DNA of 64,000 nt from positions 868,001-932,000 of the forward strand of contig NZ_JH719393.1 of NCBI RefSeq assembly GCF_000271845.1. The letters run 5' to 3'. How positions within the stretch are numbered: the first letter of the stretch is position 1; each line of letters starts with the position of its first letter. A program made the position numbers and the translations under genes. The stretch is from Rhizobium leguminosarum bv. trifolii WSM2297 (GTDB lineage: Bacteria > Pseudomonadota > Alphaproteobacteria > Rhizobiales > Rhizobiaceae). The notes beneath the pieces are model-generated. The model saw only the letters and a list, made by a program, of their open reading frames with translations. It was not told where the DNA came from and made no database searches. This document shows positions 57,050-64,000 of this stretch, in pieces.

Positions 57050-58369
57050 ATGAGAGTAGATAGCCTCACAACTGCCAGCGGACCAACCATCAGTTGGCGG
57101 GCTATAGAATGCTGGGGTGCCGGGATATCCCTTTTTGTTCAGGCAGGCGCCTTTCTGCCTCTTATTCTTGCAAATGCCGACGGAGCGCTCAGCGATTCTG
57201 CCAGATCTATACTGCGCCTTACTTGCTTTCCGGTGTACTTATTTACAATTGTAATTTTGATACGAAATTTTCCGCAATTTATACTGGCAATAAAGCGAAA
57301 TTTTATTATTCCCCTGATCCTCGCCGCGCCATTTCTGTCTACGTTGTGGTCAATAGATCCTACAACGAGCTTGCGGCGCGCAATCGGCCTTCTGTTTTGC
57401 CTGCTTCTTTCCTATGTCCTGGCGATACGTTTCACGCCTAGGCAGTTGCTGTTCCTGTTATTCGTGACCTTCGGAGCCTGTATCGTCCTCAGTGTGATTA
57501 TGTCCGTGGTGTCACCAAACCTCGCCAACATGCCAGATGGTGCTATGCGGGGCGTCTTCATCCATAAGAACGTCCTAGGCTGGTACGCGTGTTTAATGAT
57601 TTTGGTGGCGACGGCTGTGCTGATCGACGGGACGCTCGGTCTGCGGCGAACCGCATTCGTCTTGTTGGCTGCGGGTATCATCTGCCTTGCAAGCTCTGGA
57701 TCGATGACCGCTATCATTGCAACGTCAGCGGCGTTTTGCCTGAGCGGCTTTTATTCCCTCCTGCAACGAAGCAGCAGCATCGGCCGCGTCGTCGTCGTCC
57801 TGCTTTTCGTTCAACTGTCTATCGGCATACTGATTTCGCTGCACGAGTTCCTGGTTCCAGCCCTCGAAGCGCTCGGCAAGGATGCGACTTTGACGGGCCG
57901 GGTGCCATTGTGGGAACTGGTTGATCGCGAAATATCCGATCGTTGGATGCTTGGCTATGGTTACCAGGCTTTCTGGACAACTGAGAATCCCGAAGCGACG
58001 CACATATGGTTAAAGTTGGGGTGGGCAGCACCCCACGCGCATAATGGATATCGCGATATCTTGTTGAGCTTTGGAATAATGGGAATGATCCCGTTTGCTC
58101 TGATGCTTCTCCATGCAATCCACCAGGGCGCGGTTCTTCAATGTCATGACCCGCAGTACGGGTGGCTGTGGCTCAATGTCCTTACGATCATGATCCTGGT
58201 GATGAATCTGACCGAGAGTTTTTTTCTGGTTCAGAATGACACCATCTTCATCCTCTTTACCGCAACCATCATTATGTTTTCGCTATACGCGCCCGTCGTT
58301 TCGAGCAGACATTCTCCACTTTGGCAGGCGCCCTCGCGAGACGTGACGAGCGGGGTGCAGATGTCATGA
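57050..58369 (+). CDS. O-antigen ligase/ExoQ-type polysaccharide polymerase (Wzy-like)
   Basis: 439 residues with about eleven membrane helices. The large periplasmic loop has GVFIHKNVLGWYACLMI near 188 and LTGRVPLWELVDREISDRWMLGYGYQAFW near 295-325 (core GRVPLWELVDREI), then HAHNGYRDILLSFG near 346. This is the Wzy/WaaL/ExoQ pattern: polymerisation of lipid-linked repeats on the periplasmic side. The ATG at 57050 was chosen over 56990 because the family start fits. It is the first gene of the rightward unit and overlaps the next gene by 4 bp. Confidence 0.85.
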   Translation: MRVDSLTTASGPTISWRAIECWGAGISLFVQAGAFLPLILANADGALSDSARSILRLTCFPVYLFTIVILIRNFPQFILAIKRNFIIPLILAAPFLSTLWSIDPTTSLRRAIGLLFCLLLSYVLAIRFTPRQLLFLLFVTFGACIVLSVIMSVVSPNLANMPDGAMRGVFIHKNVLGWYACLMILVATAVLIDGTLGLRRTAFVLLAAGIICLASSGSMTAIIATSAAFCLSGFYSLLQRSSSIGRVVVVLLFVQLSIGILISLHEFLVPALEALGKDATLTGRVPLWELVDREISDRWMLGYGYQAFWTTENPEATHIWLKLGWAAPHAHNGYRDILLSFGIMGMIPFALMLLHAIHQGAVLQCHDPQYGWLWLNVLTIMILVMNLTESFFLVQNDTIFILFTATIIMFSLYAPVVSSRHSPLWQAPSRDVTSGVQMS

Positions 58370-60498
58370 GGCGGTGGCGTTTTGGAGTGATCCTCAACTT
58401 TTTGCCTGTCCTGATCTTTCCGCAGCCCGCCAATCCGGCTTCAGTCGGGACAGAAATAGATGCGCCGGAGCGCCTTCAGATTCTTGTCAGGGAGGCGACT
58501 TGTGCGGAAGCTTCCGCGACCTTGCCAGCCAGGTTGAATGAGACTTCTTTAAGCGGCGTATTGAGCGGCGGCACCGGGGCGCGGACGGTATTTTACGTCT
58601 CTCCCGATGGCAAAGACACCTGGAGCGGCCTTCTTCCCGCAGCAAATCAGCAAGGGGGCGATGGCCCTTTCGCCAGCATTGAAAAAGCTCGTGACGCTGC
58701 CCGCGCGAAGGGCGGCACCAACACAATCGCGCTGGGTAAAGGCGATTACTACTTGACTCAGCCGATCGTCTTTGACTCTCGCGATACGGGCTTGATCCTC
58801 ACGGCAAGATGCAATGAAGCGCCGATTTTGCATGGGGGACTACGCGTGGGCGACTGGGTGCAGCAGGCCGATGGTCGCTGGATGGCGCCTCTGAAATTGC
58901 CACCGGGTGAAGGGGTCGGTGACCTTTTCGTCAATGGGATACGACAAACCAGGGCTCGATTCCCGAACGCCCCCGCTGATGGCGATCCACGCAAGGGATG
59001 GTTGTTTGCTGCAAAGTGCCAGCCTGCCATCGACGTGTCGACAGCAAACACGCGCTTTTGTTTCCATGCCGGCGATCTGCCGGCAGTGAATGATATAAGT
59101 GGACTGGTCGCAGACATCGTTGGAGGGTATCAACCCGGAAGCCAGTGGGGCAATGATACGCTCCCAGTTGTCTCCATCGATGACGCCGGCCGGACCATCC
59201 ATACCAAAGGCACAGGCTATTTCTTTACCGCAGAAGGCAGCCGCTATTTCCTTACCGGGGCCGAGGTCTTGCTCGATGCTCCTGAAGAGTGGTGGTACGA
59301 CCTTGCCGCGGGCCAGCTTCACTATATCCCTGTCGATGGGTCGCTACCCAATTCCGTCGTCGTTGCTGGCATTCTGCCGACATTCTTCAAGCTGGATGGG
59401 GCTAATGGGATGGTCGTATCCGGGCTCGAGTTTAGAGATGGAGCGCCTGACGGCAGCGGCAAGTTCTATACCGAAACCAGAGGATTTGGCGCCATACGGA
59501 TCGAACACGCTGACGGCGTCAAGATAGTCGGCAACAGCATCCAGAATGTTGGGGTCGGAGTCCATGTGACGGAGAGCAAGGATGCATTGATTGCCGGCAA
59601 TGTGATTGCGGAAGTGGCTGGCAACGGGATCTACGTCGGCACAAACTATGGCACGTTCCTTAAGTCGAACGGCGCCAGGATCCTTTCAAACCATATCCAT
59701 GACATCGGAAAGGTTTACATTGAAACCGCCGGAATATGGTTCCAGGCGGCCGACAATGTAAGGATCGCCGACAACCTGATCGAAAACACGGCGCAATTCG
59801 GAATCGCCGGCGGTTCGCTGTGGGGTTCCAGTGACGCCGTCTATAACGCTGTCATTGAGCACAACATCATCCGTAATGCCAATCGGCAGACGGCAGATGG
59901 CGGCGCCATCAAGATGATGGGCGAGCAGGCCGACTCTCTGAACAGCACCATCCGCTCCAATCTCGTGACCGGGACCGGTCATCTGATGAACAGGGCCGAT
60001 GGGACCTTCTGGCCTTCCGGTTATGAGAATACCAGGGAGTGGCCGTCTCCAGTCAGCTGGGCGATCTATACGGATGGGAAGGCAAGCGGGATTCGTATCG
60101 AGGGAAATACGCTCTCGGGTAATGTCACGGCGATCGGTATCAACGGCGGTTGGAGCAACCTGGTGACAGGAAACGTCATCACACACGGATCGGGCGCGGC
60201 TTTTCGTGTTGATGATGGCACCGGCAGGGGTTGGCGTCCGCCATGGGCACGCCCCAATCGTATTGAGGAGAATATTGTATCGGTTGACAGTGACAGCGGC
60301 ATGGCCGCGTATGTCAACGCTCCCGATCTTGGGCTTGGATTTGTGCAATTCGCGCGCAACCGCTACAGCGGCAACTTGAACAACCAGAGCTTTCGAATAG
60401 ATCCGAGGATCATGCGTTCGGGAGAATTTGGTAGTCTAGGTGATCTTCAAAAGGCTGGGGCGGACACCGGAAGCATGGTCGCGCCCTCCGAGCAATAA
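58366..60498 (+). CDS. Secreted right-handed beta-helix protein
   Basis: 710 residues from an ATG overlapping the polymerase stop (ATGA). A signal peptide covers about 1-24 (VILNFLPVLIFPQPANPA). FYVSPDGKDTWSGL near 75 is the calcium-type entry motif of pectate-lyase-like helices. From about 350 the protein is a series of coils of about 22 residues with the pattern IxxNxI (VKIVGNSIQNVGVGVHV, ALIAGNVIAEVAGNGIYV, VRIADNLIENTAQFGIAG). Such proteins are polysaccharide lyases, hydrolases or epimerases; in an export operon it may trim or modify the polymer. Catalytic residues cannot be assigned by eye. Confidence 0.85.
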   Translation: MRRWRFGVILNFLPVLIFPQPANPASVGTEIDAPERLQILVREATCAEASATLPARLNETSLSGVLSGGTGARTVFYVSPDGKDTWSGLLPAANQQGGDGPFASIEKARDAARAKGGTNTIALGKGDYYLTQPIVFDSRDTGLILTARCNEAPILHGGLRVGDWVQQADGRWMAPLKLPPGEGVGDLFVNGIRQTRARFPNAPADGDPRKGWLFAAKCQPAIDVSTANTRFCFHAGDLPAVNDISGLVADIVGGYQPGSQWGNDTLPVVSIDDAGRTIHTKGTGYFFTAEGSRYFLTGAEVLLDAPEEWWYDLAAGQLHYIPVDGSLPNSVVVAGILPTFFKLDGANGMVVSGLEFRDGAPDGSGKFYTETRGFGAIRIEHADGVKIVGNSIQNVGVGVHVTESKDALIAGNVIAEVAGNGIYVGTNYGTFLKSNGARILSNHIHDIGKVYIETAGIWFQAADNVRIADNLIENTAQFGIAGGSLWGSSDAVYNAVIEHNIIRNANRQTADGGAIKMMGEQADSLNSTIRSNLVTGTGHLMNRADGTFWPSGYENTREWPSPVSWAIYTDGKASGIRIEGNTLSGNVTAIGINGGWSNLVTGNVITHGSGAAFRVDDGTGRGWRPPWARPNRIEENIVSVDSDSGMAAYVNAPDLGLGFVQFARNRYSGNLNNQSFRIDPRIMRSGEFGSLGDLQKAGADTGSMVAPSEQ

Positions 60499-60519
60499 AA
60501 GGCGCCGGGACGAGGGGTG

Positions 60520-60544
60520 TTCTGCGGCTATAAAGTCCGCAGAA
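60520..60544. terminator. Hairpin after the beta-helix gene
   Basis: Eight-base arms TTCTGCGG and CCGCAGAA enclose a nine-base loop, 22 bp after the stop codon. No T-run follows, so terminator function is likely but not certain. Confidence 0.5.
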
Positions 60545-61320
60545 GCCCTGCCGATCCGCGAATGAACGATCGCGTCAAGGTGAAAGTCATCTGAGGGTCA
60601 GGCGAAGTTGCAGCCAGATCGCTTTGGAGATCTTCTGGCTCCTGTCAACCAGCGTCGGCATTTGCCCGCATGTTCGTTCCGCACATTAAATGATGGCATT
60701 GCCGCGCGCACGCGCGGGCCCCTTTCGGACATGCTCTTTACCAGGCAGTGGAGATGAGATTTCGGTCGAAGCTTCAATTCGCGGGCGGCCCTTCATTCCG
60801 ATATTGGTGCGTAATTTCCTTGAGATGATTGAGGATTGTATCGGAGTCAGAATCTAGCGACTTCCTCGGCGGCATGCTGGGCATGACGCTGTAATTTTTC
60901 ACCGTGCTGATACCGACTTCCGTCCTCAGCGATTGTTCGTCGACCAACTCCAAGCGTTCATCTGCTCAGGGGGCAGGGCTTCCGTGATCTATACATAGCC
61001 CTCAAGACTTCGGTCTTTCCGTAGCTGATTGGGGCATCTCTTAAGGTTTGCCGGCCGGGGCCTTCATTTCGCGATTGGTTTGAACATGTCTCTCTTCCGG
61101 CTTTGTCCGCGCTAAACCTCACGAGCTTTGTTCGAGCCATGGCGAATATCTTCTGCGGCTCTGCAGTCATCAAAAAGAGCAGCATGGCAGGTGGTGGGGT
61201 ACATACACTTACTTCGAATATCGTACGCCATCCCGGCGTAAGACGTAAATGTGAAGTCTCTTCTACGTCCAATAGCTGGAGCCGCAAGTATGGAGGCAAT
61301 CGACCTGCCGGGATATTCTG
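60545..61320. other. Intergenic stretch before the WecG-like gene
   Basis: About 780 bases with no convincing gene on either strand. Composition shifts several times (an alternating GC run near 60700-60720, then AT-richer DNA). Long intergenic regions of this kind ahead of exopolysaccharide genes often bind MucR/Ros-type regulators; I did not find a clear site. Confidence 0.4.
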
Positions 61321-62208
61321 ATGACAGTTTCAGTCGCGAGAGCGCAGGTCATGAGAAAACAACCAGTAGGCAGAATTCCAACTTCACTTCTTCATCCGGG
61401 TGGCTCTTCAGGATGGACGAATGTCCTTGGTGTTCGCGTCTCGGCAGTAAATCTCAAAAGCGCGACCGGATTTATTCAAGCAGCGATCGAAGACGGCAGG
61501 AAGGAATATGTGTGCGTTCGCGACGCGCACGGCATCGTCCGATGCCAGGATGACCCCGAGCTGCGGTCGATACATAACCGGGCGTTCCTCGTGACCCCCG
61601 ATGGCATGCCGTTGGTATGGGCATTGAAACGTGCTGGTCATTTGGAGAGCGACAGGGTCTACGGACCGGATCTGATGTTATCCGTTTTCGATGCCGGCAG
61701 ATCAACAGGCGTGCGCCACTTCCTTTATGGCGCAACAGCCGAGACATTGGAGCAGTTGCAGGCACGCCTTCTCGCAAAATTTCCGCAGGCTCGGATCGTC
61801 GGCTCCTATGCGCCGCCTTTTCATAAACTGTCGCTGCAAGAGGAAACGGATATTGCCGACCGGCTCAATCGGTCGGGCGCCGATATCATCTGGGTCGGGC
61901 TGAGTAGTCCCAAGCAGGAACTCTGGATGGCGCGCATGCGCGATCGTCTGGAAGCATCGATGCTCATCGGTGTCGGAGCCGCATTCGATTTCCACGCCGG
62001 CCTCAAGCGGCAGGCTCCGAGATTCATTCAAAGAAGCGGCTTCGAATGGGCGTTTCGTCTTCTGTGCGAGCCGCGGCGGCTGTGGCGGCGTTATGCGCTC
62101 GTCGTGCCGACCTTCATCTCGCTGACAGCGTTCCAGAGACTGGGACTTCGGAAGTTTCCGATTGAAGACGCGATTTCTGGATCGGGTGCGTCGGGACAAA
62201 TGCAGTAG
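61321..62208 (+). CDS. WecG/TagA/CpsF-family glycosyltransferase
   Basis: 295 residues. GVRVSAVNLKSATGFIQAAI near 36, VTPDGMPLVWALKRAG near 90, RVYGPDLML, FLYGATAETLEQLQARL near 138 and IWVGLSSPKQELWMARM near 195 (Pro-Lys-Gln-Glu motif) identify the GT26 family. Members add the second sugar (for example N-acetylmannosaminuronate) to a lipid-linked first sugar. The ribosome site is weak for the ATG at 61321; an ATG at 61351 is an alternative. It is followed 14 bp later by the initiating transferase gene. Confidence 0.88.
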   Translation: MTVSVARAQVMRKQPVGRIPTSLLHPGGSSGWTNVLGVRVSAVNLKSATGFIQAAIEDGRKEYVCVRDAHGIVRCQDDPELRSIHNRAFLVTPDGMPLVWALKRAGHLESDRVYGPDLMLSVFDAGRSTGVRHFLYGATAETLEQLQARLLAKFPQARIVGSYAPPFHKLSLQEETDIADRLNRSGADIIWVGLSSPKQELWMARMRDRLEASMLIGVGAAFDFHAGLKRQAPRFIQRSGFEWAFRLLCEPRRLWRRYALVVPTFISLTAFQRLGLRKFPIEDAISGSGASGQMQ

Positions 62209-62222
62209 GGGGTAAAAGCGTC

Positions 62223-63716
62223 ATGTCCTTATTTATGCCGTCAGCGATGACACCGGGTCCGTCGAAGGCATCCACATCAAATGACATGACATCGCGGGCG
62301 ATTTCGGCAGGGTCCGTGCCGCCCATAGGAGCCAGGACTGCCGATGCCTCCGTACCGGCAGGGCTGACTGTGCCCGTCGCATTGCGGCGCCGGCTTCCAC
62401 GGCTTGCAACGTCGTCCTTGCTGATCGCCGGCGACGCCGCCAGCTATTTGATTGCCTATTTCGTTCTCCTGTCCTTTCTTCCCGGTGGTTCGGAAGGCAC
62501 GATTATGGAGCGTGCGTTCGCGGTCGCCGCACTGGCTGCGATTGTTCTTTACGCATCGGCCGGCCTCTATCCTGGATATCGGCTGCATGATCACGAACAT
62601 CTGCGGCGGCGCACGATAGCTACCGTCAAGGTGGCCGTCCTTGCGGCATTTGGAGCGGTTATCCTGCCGGAGGGGGAAGGACTGCTGCTTGCCATTATTG
62701 TGTTCCTCGGTCTCGGGCTGGTTGCTCAGCCGCTTGTGCATTGGTTTGCACGAGGCCTTTGCTGGAGACTTGGAATTTGGGGGGAGCGCGCGGTTGTCGT
62801 AGGGGCTGGCAACCTTGCTCCAGCGATCGTGGCACATTTCACCGACCGCTGGCAGTATGGCATCAGGCCCGAGCCATTTGCCCCCGATACTTTGGACGCA
62901 TTGCCGGGTGGCGGGCCATCCATTGCGCTGATTGCCGGTGACAAAGGCTCGCTTGTGTCCGACCTGGCGGCGATGCGCGGCAAGTTCGCCGAAGTCATTT
63001 TGCTTTCCGACACGCCGAGCCTCAAGGTCAGTGGATTGCGACCTGCCGATATCGGCGGAGAGATCGGCATTCGCCTCACCACCGGAGGGGGTTCGGTCAA
63101 CTCGGATCCGGTTCGCCGGATCCTCGATCTCGCAATCGCCGTTCCTGCAACGATCGTGGTCGCGCCATTCGTCGCAATTGCAGCGGCCGCAATCTATGCC
63201 ATCGATCCAGGTCCTGTCTTTTTTCGCCATGCCAGGGAAGGACGGTCCGGCAAGACGGTGCGCGTCCTGAAATTGCGGACGATGTACCAAGATGCAGAAC
63301 AGCGCCTCGAAGCACTCTTCCGAGACAACCCCACTATGCGCGCCGAGTGGTTGAGCCACTTCAAGCTCAAGGACGATCCGCGCATTCTTCCGGTTATAGG
63401 ACATATGTTGCGCTCTTCGAGTATCGACGAGCTCCCGCAATTGGCCAACATCATTGCGGGCGAGATGGCCATCGTCGGACCGCGTCCGTTTCCGGAATAT
63501 CACCTCCTGGCTATGGACAGCGAATTTCGAGACAAGCGCCGTTCCGTCACGCCGGGGCTCACGGGCCTTTGGCAGATATCCGAACGAAGCGATGCGGATA
63601 TCGAGCTGCAGCAGCAACTCGACGAGTTCTACATCGACAACCGGTCCCTGTGGTTCGACTGCCAAATTCTTCTCGGCACAATCCCTGCGGTCTTCAAGCG
63701 CAGGGGAGCCTGCTGA
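62223..63716 (+). CDS. Polyprenyl-phosphate sugar-1-phosphate transferase (WbaP/ExoY type)
   Basis: 497 residues. Four N-terminal membrane helices and a CoA-binding-like middle domain precede the catalytic part at about 300-490: RILDLAIAVPATIVVAPFVA as membrane hairpin, DPGPVFFRHAREGRSGKTV, LKLRTMYQDAE, SSIDELPQLANII and AIVGPRPFPEY, and TPGLTGLWQISERSD. It starts the repeat by moving a hexose-1-phosphate onto undecaprenyl phosphate. AGGGGG precedes the ATG at a longer than usual distance. The last gene before the UDP-glucuronate decarboxylase. Confidence 0.92.
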   Translation: MSLFMPSAMTPGPSKASTSNDMTSRAISAGSVPPIGARTADASVPAGLTVPVALRRRLPRLATSSLLIAGDAASYLIAYFVLLSFLPGGSEGTIMERAFAVAALAAIVLYASAGLYPGYRLHDHEHLRRRTIATVKVAVLAAFGAVILPEGEGLLLAIIVFLGLGLVAQPLVHWFARGLCWRLGIWGERAVVVGAGNLAPAIVAHFTDRWQYGIRPEPFAPDTLDALPGGGPSIALIAGDKGSLVSDLAAMRGKFAEVILLSDTPSLKVSGLRPADIGGEIGIRLTTGGGSVNSDPVRRILDLAIAVPATIVVAPFVAIAAAAIYAIDPGPVFFRHAREGRSGKTVRVLKLRTMYQDAEQRLEALFRDNPTMRAEWLSHFKLKDDPRILPVIGHMLRSSSIDELPQLANIIAGEMAIVGPRPFPEYHLLAMDSEFRDKRRSVTPGLTGLWQISERSDADIELQQQLDEFYIDNRSLWFDCQILLGTIPAVFKRRGAC

Positions 63717-63755
63717 CCACTTCCACGAGCCAACCATCAACAACGGAGCACATCA

Positions 63756-64000
63756 ATGCACGGACACAAGCGAATTATGGTTACCGGCGGCACCGGGTTT
63801 CTGGGATCATTCCTGTGCGAAAGGCTTTTGCGAGAGGGCAATGACGTCCTCTGCGTGGACAACTACTACACCGGTTCGCGCGACAATGTGCTGCACCTCC
63901 TCGACGACCCACGCTTTGAGATTCTTCGCCATGACATTACCTTCCCGCTTTATGTGGAGGTCGACGAGATCTATAACCTCGCTTGCCCGGCATCTCCCGT
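63756..64000 (+). CDS. UDP-glucuronate decarboxylase-like SDR, 3' end outside window
   Basis: The first 81 residues are visible before the window ends. The NAD-binding start [18 protein letters not shown], then [13 protein letters not shown] and [12 protein letters not shown] are the marks of UDP-xylose synthase (UXS) and close NDP-sugar epimerases. UXS decarboxylates UDP-glucuronate to UDP-xylose, which would supply another sugar for the polysaccharide. GGAG lies 6-7 nt before the ATG. The catalytic Tyr-x3-Lys lies beyond the edge, so the specificity rests on the N-terminal motif only. Confidence 0.8.
   Translation, partial: MHGHKRIMVTGGTGFLGSFLCERLLREGNDVLCVDNYYTGSRDNVLHLLDDPRFEILRHDITFPLYVEVDEIYNLACPASP

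Noticed and set aside
60958..61299. 113-codon leftward frame before the WecG-like gene
   Set aside because: No ribosome site and no protein-like pattern.

Overview
The window looks like a Rhizobium-type alphaproteobacterium (R. leguminosarum/etli group). The evidence is high GC with strong Shine-Dalgarno sites, an EcfG-family sigma factor with EcfG-type promoters, a ROSE-like RNA thermometer before small heat-shock genes, a CIRCE element before groESL, and Opp/Dpp-like ABC operons. The mix of accessory catabolism, stress genes and polysaccharide synthesis, with groESL and a terminal oxidase that look like extra copies, suggests a large plasmid or chromid; this is inference.

Region 1 (1-2.2 kb): the end of a polysaccharide flippase and a membrane acyltransferase. 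Region 2 (2.1-14.6 kb): a catabolic locus of two divergent units around a 320-bp control region. Leftward run a DapA-family lyase, a sialidase-like protein, an iron alcohol dehydrogenase and a PdxA2-type dehydrogenase. Rightward run a five-gene peptide-type ABC transporter, a DUF1537 acid-sugar kinase and a FadR-type GntR regulator. A perfect 7-5-7 palindrome sits in the control region.

Region 3 (14.7-41.2 kb): a general-stress block. It holds many small stress-type proteins (DUF4142, DUF421, DUF2277, DUF3618, a YqjE-like protein, NIPSNAP, a Gly/Lys/Ser-rich 54-residue protein), a zinc alcohol dehydrogenase with a cupin, an SDR, an unusual receiver-CRP fusion regulator, a single-domain receiver, an orphan EcfG-like sigma factor, and a seven-gene leftward operon joining an FdhF/YdeP molybdoenzyme to a caa3-type oxidase. 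I find nine GGAAC-N16-NGTT promoter matches, all with exactly 16-nt spacing, plus two one-mismatch versions, most of them directly ahead of these genes. The block therefore reads as an EcfG regulon cluster carrying its own sigma factor. Two decayed IS21-type istB ends flank the NIPSNAP gene. Two small heat-shock genes lie behind a ROSE-like leader.

Region 4 (41.4-48.8 kb): a glycogen-debranching-type enzyme, a glycosyltransferase, groESL with CIRCE, and small proteins of unknown function. Region 5 (48.8-64 kb): an exopolysaccharide/capsule locus. A leftward operon encodes GDP-fucose synthesis (gmd, fcl), a Wzz/BY-kinase and three glycosyltransferases. A rightward set encodes a Wzy/ExoQ-type polymerase, a secreted beta-helix protein, a WecG/TagA transferase, an ExoY/WbaP-type initiating transferase and the start of a UDP-glucuronate decarboxylase cut by the window edge.

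No tRNA, rRNA or CRISPR array was seen. Function calls rest on reading motifs by eye; no database search was run.
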